Source: Rhodoferax sp. (GTDB lineage Bacteria > Pseudomonadota > Gammaproteobacteria > Burkholderiales > Burkholderiaceae_C). Taken from it: a stretch of 9,922 nucleotides of DNA. The notes under the pieces are model-generated. The model was not told the origin of the DNA. It saw only the letters and a program-made list of their open reading frames with translations, and made no database searches. Within the stretch, counting starts at the first letter, position 1; every line of letters begins with the position of its first letter. This document shows, one piece after another, positions 1 to 7,562 of the stretch. The stretch is from contig JAKFXU010000245.1 in the NCBI GenBank assembly GCA_021731215.1, positions 1 to 9,922 on the forward strand. Reading direction: 5' to 3'. The translations under genes and the position numbers were made by a program.

Positions 1-2523
1 GTGCTGGCCTGGATGGTGGTGCGCAAGATGATTCGGATCGCGAAGACCTACCGTATCACTTCCATCGCTGACTTCATTGGCAGCCGCTATGGCAAAAGCC
101 CGCTGCTGGCCGGCCTGGTCACCTTGATTGCGGTGGTCGGTATCGTGCCCTATATCGCGCTGCAGTTGAAGGCGGTCTCGGCCGGCTATGCCCTGCTGAC
201 GGCGGCCGACGGCGCGGGTCTTGCCAGCCCGCTGCACTGGAGCCAGGACGGCACCTTTTACGTCGCGCTGGCACTGGCCGGTTTCGCCATGGTGTTTGGC
301 GCGCGCCACCTCGACAGCACCGAACGGCACGAGGGCATGGTGGCGGCCATCGCTTTCGAATCGGTGGTCAAGCTGGTGGCCTTTCTGGCGGTCGGCCTGT
401 TCGTGGTGTACGGCCTGTTTGATGGCTTGACCGATCTGTTCGCCCGGGCCCGCGCGGTGCCGGCGCTGGGCCAGTTGCTGCGGCTGGAGCAGGGCGGCAG
501 CTTCGCCTGGACCCAGTGGTTTGCCCTGACCCTGCTGTCCATGTTGTCGGTGCTGTTCCTGCCGCGCCAGTTTCAGGTCATGGTGGTGGAGAACGTGCGC
601 GAGAGCCATCTGCGCCGCGCGGTCTGGGTGTTTCCGCTCTATTTGCTGGCCATCAACCTGTTGGTGCTGCCGATTGCCCTGGGTGGGCTGCTGTACTTCG
701 GGCCCGGGCCGATGAATGCCGAGACCTTCGTGCTGTCGCTGCCGCTGGCGGCGGGTCAGCACGCGCTGGCGCTGTTCGCCTTTGTTGGCGGGCTCTCGGC
801 CGCCACCGGCATGGTGATTGTGGAGACCATCGCCGTCTCCACCATGGTCAGCAACGAACTGGTGATGCCGCTGCTGCTGCGCACCCGCCACTTCCGACCC
901 GATGCCGGGGTTGACCTGACCCGGGTGCTGCTGGGCATTCGGCGCGCTGCCATTCTGGGCGTGCTGGTGCTGGGCTATGTCTACTTCCACCTGGCCGGCG
1001 AGGCCTACGCGCTGGTCAGCATCGGCCTGATCAGCTTCGCCGCCGTGGCGCAGTTTGCGCCGGCGGTGCTGGGCGGGATGTACTGGAAGGGCGGCACCCG
1101 GCGTGGCGCGCTGGCCGGCCTGCTGGCCGGTTTCCTGATGTGGGCCTACACGCTGATGCTGCCCTCGATTGCCAAGTCGGGCTGGCTGAGCACCGATTTC
1201 CTGACTGCGGGGCCGTGGGGGCTGGCCTGGCTCAAACCGGAGCAACTGCTGGGCCTGCAGGGCCTGGACGCGTTGACCCATTCCATGTTCTGGAGTCTGC
1301 TGGTCAATTGCGCCGCCTTTGTCGCCCTGTCGCTGTGGCGCGCGCCCTCGGGACGCGAGGCCAGCCAGGCCCTGCTGTTTGTCGATGTGTTTGGGCGCAC
1401 CGCGGCGTCCAGCCCGGTGTTCTGGCAGGGCCGGGCCAAGGTGCCTGACCTGCTGCGCTTGTGTGCGCGCTTTTTGGGCGCGCCCAAGGCGCAGTCCCTG
1501 TTCCAGACCTACGCGGCCCAAGTCGGCGCGCCCCAGGTTGACGCCATCCGGGCCGATGCGCGGCTGGTGCAGTTTGTCGAAACCCAGCTCGCCGGTGCCG
1601 TGGGCAGCGCCTCGGCCCGGCTGCTGGTGGCGCAGGCGGTGGAAGAAGAAGCGCTCACGCCCGACGATGTGCTGCGCATTCTGGACGAGGCCTCGCAGTT
1701 GCGCGCCCACTCGCGCGAGCTGGAGGAAAAGTCGCTCTCGCTGGAGCGCGCCACGGCCGAGCTGCGCCAGGCCAACGAACAGCTCAAGAGCCTGGACCGG
1801 CTCAAGGACGACTTCATGTCCTCGGTCACGCACGAACTGCGCACGCCGCTGACCTCGATTCGGGCGCTGGCCGAGCTCATGCGCGACGACCCGCGGCTGG
1901 CCCTGGCGCAGCGGCGCCAGTTCATCGACATCATTGTGGTTGAGACGGAGCGTCTGTCGCGCCTGGTCAATCAGGTGCTCGACCTGGCCAAGATCGAATC
2001 GGGCCATGCCGAATGGCACACCGCCGAGGTTGATATGAGTGCGCTGGTGCGCCAGGCCGTCAGCACCACCGCCGAGCTGTTCCGCGAACGCCAGTGCAGT
2101 GTGGCGATGGCCATGCCAGCGCAAGGGCCGGTGCTGAGGGCCGATCCGGACCGCCTGATGCAGGTGCTGCTCAACCTGCTCTCCAACGCCGCCAAGTTCG
2201 TGCCGGTGCCGGGCGGCCGGGTGGTGGTGAGCCTGAGCAGTGACGAGCGCGGCCTGACGCTGAGCGTGCAGGACAATGGCCCGGGCGTGCCGCTGGCGCA
2301 GCAGGGCCTGATTTTCGAGCGCTTTCGCCAGGGCGGCGATGACGCCAACCGGCCGCAGGGCACCGGCCTGGGGCTGCCCATCAGCCGCCAGATTGTCCAG
2401 CACTTTGGTGGTCGCCTGTGGCTGGAGTCAAGCCCCGGTCAAGGCGCCAACTTTCAATTTTACCTGCCCTGGACCGGGCCCGGCAGCGCCGTTGCCGATG
2501 AACGACGTGGAGACACTGCATGA
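1..2523 (+). CDS. Sodium/solute symporter-STAC-histidine kinase fusion, 5' partial (CbrA/CrbS-like sensor)
   Basis: This is an inner-membrane sensor kinase whose input module is an SSS (SLC5-type) transporter. The visible 840 residues begin inside the transporter, so the GTG at base 1 is not the real start and the first TM helices lie upstream. Hydrophobic helices run to about residue 445. A soluble stretch at about 480-565 resembles the STAC linker domain. A probable coiled coil (about 565-605) leads to the kinase core. The phosphoacceptor is H611 in the HELRTPL H-box. The N-box has N725 and N729, the G1 box DNGPG is at 758-762, the F-box at 772-775, and the G2 box GTGLGL at 787-792. All catalytic boxes are intact, so it should autophosphorylate. 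I see no PAS domain between STAC and the kinase, unlike CbrA. Known family members sense or transport small nutrients (histidine for CbrA, acetate-related for CrbS); the ligand here cannot be read. The TGA overlaps the next gene's ATG. Domain identity is confident, ligand unknown. Confidence 0.93.
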   Translation: MLAWMVVRKMIRIAKTYRITSIADFIGSRYGKSPLLAGLVTLIAVVGIVPYIALQLKAVSAGYALLTAADGAGLASPLHWSQDGTFYVALALAGFAMVFGARHLDSTERHEGMVAAIAFESVVKLVAFLAVGLFVVYGLFDGLTDLFARARAVPALGQLLRLEQGGSFAWTQWFALTLLSMLSVLFLPRQFQVMVVENVRESHLRRAVWVFPLYLLAINLLVLPIALGGLLYFGPGPMNAETFVLSLPLAAGQHALALFAFVGGLSAATGMVIVETIAVSTMVSNELVMPLLLRTRHFRPDAGVDLTRVLLGIRRAAILGVLVLGYVYFHLAGEAYALVSIGLISFAAVAQFAPAVLGGMYWKGGTRRGALAGLLAGFLMWAYTLMLPSIAKSGWLSTDFLTAGPWGLAWLKPEQLLGLQGLDALTHSMFWSLLVNCAAFVALSLWRAPSGREASQALLFVDVFGRTAASSPVFWQGRAKVPDLLRLCARFLGAPKAQSLFQTYAAQVGAPQVDAIRADARLVQFVETQLAGAVGSASARLLVAQAVEEEALTPDDVLRILDEASQLRAHSRELEEKSLSLERATAELRQANEQLKSLDRLKDDFMSSVTHELRTPLTSIRALAELMRDDPRLALAQRRQFIDIIVVETERLSRLVNQVLDLAKIESGHAEWHTAEVDMSALVRQAVSTTAELFRERQCSVAMAMPAQGPVLRADPDRLMQVLLNLLSNAAKFVPVPGGRVVVSLSSDERGLTLSVQDNGPGVPLAQQGLIFERFRQGGDDANRPQGTGLGLPISRQIVQHFGGRLWLESSPGQGANFQFYLPWTGPGSAVADERRGDTA
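2509..2512 (+). promoter_or_regulatory. Ribosome binding site of the receiver gene
   Basis: GGAG lies 7 bases before the ATG at 2520, inside the end of the kinase gene. It supports that start and suggests independent initiation besides translational coupling through the ATGA overlap. Confidence 0.6.
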
Positions 2524-2894
2524 GCCTGCAAATACTGGTGGCCGACGACGAGCCCAACATCGTGATCTCGCTCGAGTACCTGCTCAAGCGCGAGGGTTAC
2601 ACGGTGGTGACCGCACGCGACGGTCAGGAGGCGCTCGACGTCATCGCGCGCGAACAGCCCGACCTGGTGCTGCTCGACGTGATGATGCCTAAAAAAACCG
2701 GCTTTGAAGTCTGCCAGGCGGTGCGCGCCAGCGCCGAGCTGCAGGCGACCAAGATCCTGATGCTCACCGCCAAGGGGCGCGACACCGACGTGGCCAAGGG
2801 CTTGGCGCTGGGCGCGGATGCCTACATGACCAAGCCGTTTTCAACGCGCGAACTGGTGCAGAAAGTGGCCGACATGCTGGCCGGCTTGCCATGA
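2520..2894 (+). CDS. Single-domain CheY-like response regulator
   Basis: This 124-residue cytoplasmic receiver has no DNA-binding, enzymatic or other output domain. The acidic pocket is D9/D10, the phosphoacceptor D53 (in LLDVMMP), the switch threonine T83 and the conserved lysine K105 (in TKPF), so it should be phosphorylatable. It overlaps the upstream hybrid kinase by ATGA and the downstream exonuclease fusion by ATGA, so the three are probably co-translated. The inferred phosphodonor is the kinase directly upstream. With no output domain of its own it must act by protein contact; the closest candidate is the pseudokinase-like region of the next gene product. CbrB and CrbR, the partners of related kinases, carry DNA-binding outputs, which makes the lone receiver notable. 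Length is normal for CheY-type proteins. Confidence 0.93.
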   Translation: MSLQILVADDEPNIVISLEYLLKREGYTVVTARDGQEALDVIAREQPDLVLLDVMMPKKTGFEVCQAVRASAELQATKILMLTAKGRDTDVAKGLALGADAYMTKPFSTRELVQKVADMLAGLP

Positions 2895-5068
2895 AGCTTG
2901 ATCGTCGGCTGACGCTGGCAATTGCGGCGATTGGCCTGGCCACGGTGGTCTGGTTGCTGCTGACGATTGGACTCATCGCCTCGACTTTAGAACCAGCGCA
3001 GCGGGCACTGGTCGCTGATCAGTTGGCTCCGCGTTGGGTGCTGATCGGCATGACCTGGGTGTTTGGTTTGGTCATCATCGGGGCTACCTTGCGCTGGCTG
3101 TTGCGGCGCTATGCAAGCGCGCCAGCGCGCTTGCTGGAGCAAACCCATGTGCTGCTGGCAGCTCCCAAGGCCGCGCCTTTGAAGCATCGCGGCACAAAAG
3201 AGACCCAGGCGTTGGCCGAAGCGATCTTTCAACTGGCTTCACAACGTGACCGCTTGCGCGAAGACGTGGCGGCGCAAATCAGCCTGGCCAACCAAAGCGT
3301 GCAGCAGGAAAAGAACCGGCTGGCGGCGCTGATGTCGGAGTTGACGCAGAGCGTGGTGGTGTGCAACCTGGATGGCCGCATTCTGCTTTACAACAACCAG
3401 GCGCGGCTGCAGTTTCGCGCGCTCTCGACGGCGCCGGCGCTGGCTGATGGCGCCGAGCTGATCGGCATCGGGCGCTCGATCTACGCGGTGTTCGAGCGCG
3501 CGCTGGTGGCGCACGCGCTGGAGAGCATTCACCAGCGCCTGGCGCGCGGCACGCCCAGCCCGTCGGCCCAGTTCGTCACCAGCACCGCCTCGGGCCAACT
3601 GCTGCGCGTGCAGATGGCGCCGGTGCGGGCCGGCACCGACGCGGGCCCAGGCGCGCCGGTGTCGGGCGCGGTCAGTGGCTTCGTGTTGATGCTCGACAAC
3701 GTGACGCGCAGCTTCGAGGAAGAAACCCTGCGCGATCAGTTGCTGCATGGTTTGACCGAGCGCAGTCGCTCGTCGCTGGCCAATATGCAGGCGGCGGTGG
3801 ACATGCTGTCCTACCCCGATCTGAATGCCGGCATGCACGCGCGTTTTCTGACGGTGGTGCGCGAGGAAGTGAGCGCCATGAGCCAGCGCATTACCGAGCT
3901 GGCGCAGCGCAGCACGCAGGGCCTCAAGACGCGCTGGCCGCTGGAGGAAATGATGGGTTCCGATCTGCTGCTGGCGGCGCAGCGGCGCATCGAGGCGCAT
4001 TGCCAGCGTTGCGTTGCGCTGGCGCAGGTGGAGGCCTCGGTCTGGCTGCGCGTGGACAGCTTCAGCCTGATTCAGGCGCTCAGTTACCTGGCGGCGCGCC
4101 TGGTCGACGAGTTCGAGGTCAAGTTCCTGCAGTTGCGGCTGCAGGCCGTGGGTGCGCGCGCCCAGCTTGACCTGATCTGGTCGGGCCACGCCATGAACAG
4201 CGAGACTGTGATGAGCTGGGAGATGGATGCCATGCGCTTTGGTGCTGAAAGCACGCCGCTGACGGTGCGCGATGTGGTGGAGCGCCATGGCGGTGAAATG
4301 TGGTTCGAGCGCGAGCGTGTGCGGCACCAGGCCTTCTTCCGCTTCCTGCTGCCGCTGGCCAGCGCGCAGGAGCAGTTGGAGGCGGCCCAGATCATGCACA
4401 GCGACAGCCGGCCCGAGTACTACGACTTCGATCTGTTTCAGGTCAGCGAGCAGGGTCATGCGCTGGACGAGCGAGCGCTGTCCGGGCTGTCCTATACCGT
4501 ATTCGATACCGAAACTACTGGTCTCAACCCGTCGCAGGGTGATGAAATCATTCAGATTGGTGCCGCGCGCATCGTCAACGGCCGCTTGCTGCGTCAGGAG
4601 AGCTTTGAACAACTGGTGGACCCGGGGCGGCTGATTGCGGCGGCCTCGATTCCGATCCACGGCATCACGCAGGACATGGTCACGGGCCAGCCGCGCATCG
4701 GCGCGGTGCTGCCGGCGTTCCACCTGTTTGCCCAGGACACGGTGCTGGTGGCGCACAACGCTGCCTTCGACATGAGGTTTCTGCAACTGCAGGAGGCCCG
4801 CACCGGGGTGGTGTTTCAGCAGCCGGTGCTCGACACGCTGCTGCTGTCAGCGGTGGTGCATCCAAACCAGGAATCGCACCGGCTGGAGGCCATCGCCGAG
4901 CGCTTCAACATCACGGTGCTGGGGCGCCACACCGCGCTCGGTGACGCCATCGTCACCGCTGAGGTGCTGCTGCGGCTGCTGCCGCTGTTGCAGGCGATGG
5001 GCATCCACACCCTGCGCCAGGCGCGCGAGGCGGCGCAGCAGACCTATTACGCGCGCCTCAAATACTGA
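2891..5068 (+). CDS. Membrane-anchored pseudokinase-like protein fused to a DEDDh 3'-5' exonuclease (DnaQ/PolC-like)
   Basis: This 725-residue protein begins with two predicted TM helices (about 9-31 and 47-70) separated by a short loop of about 15 residues, placing the rest in the cytoplasm. A HAMP-like and coiled segment (about 71-150) and a PAS-like region (about 145-270, around VVCNLDGRILLYNN) follow. Residues about 277-490 look like a histidine kinase core without its key residues: the H-box position reads ERSRSSL with no histidine, N-box asparagines are absent around 392-405, and the G1 and G2 glycine motifs are missing, although the C-terminal HGGEMWFE pattern survives. The exonuclease (about 534-700) is complete: ExoI DTETTGL (D539, E541), ExoII AHNAAFD (D627), ExoIII H680 with D685. 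It is therefore expected to hydrolyse nucleic acid or oligonucleotides 3'-5' using two metal ions. It may be annotated as DNA polymerase III epsilon, but the membrane anchor and operon argue for a signalling role instead. The start overlaps the receiver stop by ATGA. Confidence 0.9.
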   Translation: MKLDRRLTLAIAAIGLATVVWLLLTIGLIASTLEPAQRALVADQLAPRWVLIGMTWVFGLVIIGATLRWLLRRYASAPARLLEQTHVLLAAPKAAPLKHRGTKETQALAEAIFQLASQRDRLREDVAAQISLANQSVQQEKNRLAALMSELTQSVVVCNLDGRILLYNNQARLQFRALSTAPALADGAELIGIGRSIYAVFERALVAHALESIHQRLARGTPSPSAQFVTSTASGQLLRVQMAPVRAGTDAGPGAPVSGAVSGFVLMLDNVTRSFEEETLRDQLLHGLTERSRSSLANMQAAVDMLSYPDLNAGMHARFLTVVREEVSAMSQRITELAQRSTQGLKTRWPLEEMMGSDLLLAAQRRIEAHCQRCVALAQVEASVWLRVDSFSLIQALSYLAARLVDEFEVKFLQLRLQAVGARAQLDLIWSGHAMNSETVMSWEMDAMRFGAESTPLTVRDVVERHGGEMWFERERVRHQAFFRFLLPLASAQEQLEAAQIMHSDSRPEYYDFDLFQVSEQGHALDERALSGLSYTVFDTETTGLNPSQGDEIIQIGAARIVNGRLLRQESFEQLVDPGRLIAAASIPIHGITQDMVTGQPRIGAVLPAFHLFAQDTVLVAHNAAFDMRFLQLQEARTGVVFQQPVLDTLLLSAVVHPNQESHRLEAIAERFNITVLGRHTALGDAIVTAEVLLRLLPLLQAMGIHTLRQAREAAQQTYYARLKY

Positions 5069-5087
5069 TGGCGTCTGCGCCCAGCGT

Positions 5088-6962
5088 CTAGAAGCGCCCC
5101 GACTGGTAGCGCTGGCCCAGCACGTTTTGCAGGGTCTGCACCACCTGGAACGCATCCTTGAGGTGGCTGCGCTCGAAGTTGGACAGTTCCTCCAGCGCCA
5201 GGAAGTTGTCGGGCGCTTGTCCCTGTTGCGTTTGGCGCGCCTGATGGGCGATCCGCAGTTGGCTCAGGAACTCCAGGGCATCGCGCAAATCGCGCGCGCT
5301 CTGCGCGCTGACCTCGCCGGCCTGCGCCACCACTTCGAGCCGGTCGTGCGTGTTGACCGCCGCCACCGCGCCGGCCAGCGCATAGACCCGCGCCAGGTCC
5401 ACGATCGGGACGATGCCACTGTGCTTGAGGTCGATGGTGCGCGCGTTCTCGCCGCTGCGGATGAGCGAGATCTGGCCGAACAGGCCCAGCGGCGGGCGGT
5501 GCTTGAGCGCGTTGCCAACCATGTAGGCCAGAAACAGGCTGTTGCCCTGGGTGCGCTGCAGCACCTCGTGGCGCAGGGTGTCAAGCAGCTCGGTCTGGCC
5601 GTGTATGGCGCGCAGGTCAAAAAACACGCAAGTCAGCATCAGCGCCATCGGTTCGGGCGCGTCAACCCACCGCTGGAAGTACTGGGTCCAGCGCGCGCGC
5701 GGCTGGCGCCATTGGTCGGTCATGGCCATCATGTCGCCGGGGCAGTGGATGTAGCCGCAGGCGGCCAGCCCGTCGCACACGAATTTGGAGAAGGCGCGGA
5801 AATAGTCGCCGTGCGCCGCCTCATCGTAGCGGTCGTCCAGAATCATGCAGTTGTCCTGGTCGGACTTGGCGCTTTGTTCGTTGCGTGCCTGCGAGCCGGC
5901 GGCGACCCAGACATAGTCGATCGGGGCCGGCCCGAGTTGCGCCTCGGCCAGTTGAATCAGCCGCGTGGTCAAGGCGTCGGCAATGGCGGTGATGATGTGC
6001 CCGCTGCTGTAAGCGCTGGCGTTGGCGGCGGCCAGGTGCTGTTGCAACAGTTGGGTGCGCGCGCTGACTTGGCTCAGACCCGCCACCGTGGTCTGCTTGT
6101 AGATGTCCCCCGCCAGGTAGACCGCCGAGGTGCTGTGCTGCTCGCTCAGGTCGGTGGCGGTGATCATGCCCAGGATGCGCTGGCCGTCCATCACCGGCAG
6201 GTGGTGAATGTTGTGGCGCGCCATCAGCAGCAGCGCCTCGAACGCCGGGCTGCCCGCCGGCAGCGTCAGCGGCGCCAGCGTGGCGATGTCGGCCACCGGG
6301 CGCTCGATATCGAGCCCCGGCGCCAGCACCCGGTTGCGCAGGTCGCGGTCGGTGATGAGCCCGAACAGATGGTCTTGCTCCACCAGCAGCACCGAGGACA
6401 CGCGCAAATCGCGCATCAGCGTGGCCGCCGCGCGGATGCTGGTGCCGGGCGCCAGCGTAATCGGCGCGCGCTTGATCAGCGCCCGGATCGGCGTGCTCAG
6501 CAGGTTCAACCCGCCACCGGGTTCGCCGGCGTGGCTGGCGCCGTCATGGCCGCGGCGCGCGGTGCTCAGGGAGGAAAAGAAATACGCCAGTTGCGGCTGG
6601 CGCTGGCACAGCGCCAGCAGGGCCTCCGGGGCCAGCCAGGCAATCTGGCAGTCGCTCGCCGCTGTGGCCTGCCAGGTCGCCAGTTGCGGCGCCGGCGTGG
6701 CGCCCAGCCCGAACAAGGCGCCGCCCTGCAGGCGCACGCCCAGCCCCAGATCGGGGTCGAGCAGCTCCATCGTGCCGCTCAGGATCAGCCCCAGGCGGCG
6801 TTGCAGTTGACCTTGCGCCAGCAGGGCCGTCCCGGCGCGCGCCTCTTCGCACGTGAACTGTGACGCCAGCGTCGCGCGGCTGGCGTCATCGAGTTGCCCC
6901 CACACCGGATGCTGCGCGAGGGTGCTGGCAAGGGCGGCGGGTAGGGTGAGTTGGAGGGTCAT
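5088..6962 (-). CDS. cNMP-binding-fold / CBS-pair / DUF294 nucleotidyltransferase-like signalling protein
   Basis: This 624-residue soluble protein shows four modules. Residues about 20-130 resemble a cyclic-nucleotide-binding beta barrel, but the phosphate-binding cassette lacks the usual FGE glutamate and the conserved arginine, so canonical cAMP binding is doubtful. A CBS pair follows (about 165-215 ending GLITDRDL, and about 224-276 ending GMITATDL), which in other proteins binds adenine nucleotides. Residues about 300-435 are a DUF294 domain with the GlnD-like nucleotidyltransferase signature: G356-S357 and D368/D370 in KSDQDN. The C-terminal part (about 450-620) matches the partner DUF294_C helical domain. 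The substrate is unknown; transfer of a nucleotide to a protein or small molecule is inferred from the fold. The gene converges on the exonuclease operon with only 19 bases between stops. I recall the same two families side by side near acetate-type symporters, supporting a shared pathway. No clear ribosome binding site precedes the ATG. Confidence 0.9.
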   Translation of the reverse strand: MTLQLTLPAALASTLAQHPVWGQLDDASRATLASQFTCEEARAGTALLAQGQLQRRLGLILSGTMELLDPDLGLGVRLQGGALFGLGATPAPQLATWQATAASDCQIAWLAPEALLALCQRQPQLAYFFSSLSTARRGHDGASHAGEPGGGLNLLSTPIRALIKRAPITLAPGTSIRAAATLMRDLRVSSVLLVEQDHLFGLITDRDLRNRVLAPGLDIERPVADIATLAPLTLPAGSPAFEALLLMARHNIHHLPVMDGQRILGMITATDLSEQHSTSAVYLAGDIYKQTTVAGLSQVSARTQLLQQHLAAANASAYSSGHIITAIADALTTRLIQLAEAQLGPAPIDYVWVAAGSQARNEQSAKSDQDNCMILDDRYDEAAHGDYFRAFSKFVCDGLAACGYIHCPGDMMAMTDQWRQPRARWTQYFQRWVDAPEPMALMLTCVFFDLRAIHGQTELLDTLRHEVLQRTQGNSLFLAYMVGNALKHRPPLGLFGQISLIRSGENARTIDLKHSGIVPIVDLARVYALAGAVAAVNTHDRLEVVAQAGEVSAQSARDLRDALEFLSQLRIAHQARQTQQGQAPDNFLALEELSNFERSHLKDAFQVVQTLQNVLGQRYQSGRF

Positions 6963-7047
6963 GGGGGCGCGGCCTGATCAGGAGCGAAGGCTGGGCCGGC
7001 TATTGTTGCAGAGTGCGCTGAGCGGGCGCCAGCCGGGCGTGCCACGC

Positions 7048-7503
7048 TCATGCGCTGCCCTTGGGGCGAGCGAATTTGAGAAGCCGGGTGGCCAGCACGG
7101 TTTCAGTCAAAAAGCATAAAAGGGCCAGCAGAAAACAGATCACGCCGGACAGAAAAAAGAGCGTCGCAATGCGTGGGATTTGCAGCGCCGTGGTTTCGCC
7201 CAGAAACAGCGTCACGATGGTCAGCCCGATCAGGATGGCGCAGAAGGTGAGCAGGGCGATGCAGGCATTCACCAAGCGTGCGCGCGTGCGCAATCGCCCC
7301 AACTCGTCATAGGCCGGTGCCATCGTGTCGCTGCCAGCGGCGGCTTCTATTCGTTCTTCAAGCAGGCGGGCGCGATCAATGATGCGCGCCAGCCGCCCCG
7401 CCACCGTGCCGATCATGGCCGCCACCGCCGTCAACAGGAACACTGGCGCCACGGCGAGCTGAATGCCGCGCGTGACGGTGTCGAGATCAATGGCAAAAAA
7501 CAT
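7048..7503 (-). CDS. DUF2721-family small membrane protein
   Basis: A 151-residue integral membrane protein of unknown function with three predicted TM helices: about 12-32, 82-102 and 112-134. A charged cytoplasmic-looking segment between the first two is rich in Arg and Glu (around RIIDRARLLEERIEAA) and resembles DUF2721 proteins. The frame stays open upstream to 7764, but that extension overlaps mpl and is Arg/Gly-rich filler. I chose the ATG at 7503 because GGAG stands 5 bases before it and the hydrophobic start matches the family. It lies 59 bases downstream of mpl on the same strand and may be co-transcribed with it. No functional link to peptidoglycan recycling is known to me. Confidence 0.85.
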   Translation of the reverse strand: MFFAIDLDTVTRGIQLAVAPVFLLTAVAAMIGTVAGRLARIIDRARLLEERIEAAAGSDTMAPAYDELGRLRTRARLVNACIALLTFCAILIGLTIVTLFLGETTALQIPRIATLFFLSGVICFLLALLCFLTETVLATRLLKFARPKGSA

Positions 7504-7508
7504 GGCAA

Positions 7509-7513
7509 CTCCA
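7509..7513 (-). promoter_or_regulatory. Ribosome binding site that fixes the DUF2721 start
   Basis: On the - strand TGGAG is followed by 5 bases and the ATG at 7503. It is a much clearer initiation signal than any upstream in-frame codon. Confidence 0.65.
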
Positions 7514-7562
7514 GGGCTGATCTTGCGCCGCTGCGCGCTGCGGGTGGGCGCTAAAGCGGCGG

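Noticed and set aside
1..3. GTG as the start codon of the sensor kinase
   Set aside because: The transporter domain lacks its first helices; the gene simply enters from outside the window.
3239..4786. 515-codon open frame on the - strand
   Set aside because: Shadow of the exonuclease fusion: His/Arg/Gln-rich, no recognisable domain, and fully antisense to a gene with clear motifs.
4941..6863. 640-codon open frame on the + strand
   Set aside because: Antisense shadow of the DUF294 gene in GC-rich DNA; composition is Arg/Gln/Val repeats with no motif.
6973..6982. Palindrome CCTGATCAGG just upstream of the DUF294 start
   Set aside because: A perfect 10-base palindrome but single-copy here with no recognised regulator motif; common by chance, so not called an operator.
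6963..7047. Terminator between the DUF2721 and DUF294 genes
   Set aside because: GC-rich partial stems are present but none has a long stem plus T-run on the - strand.
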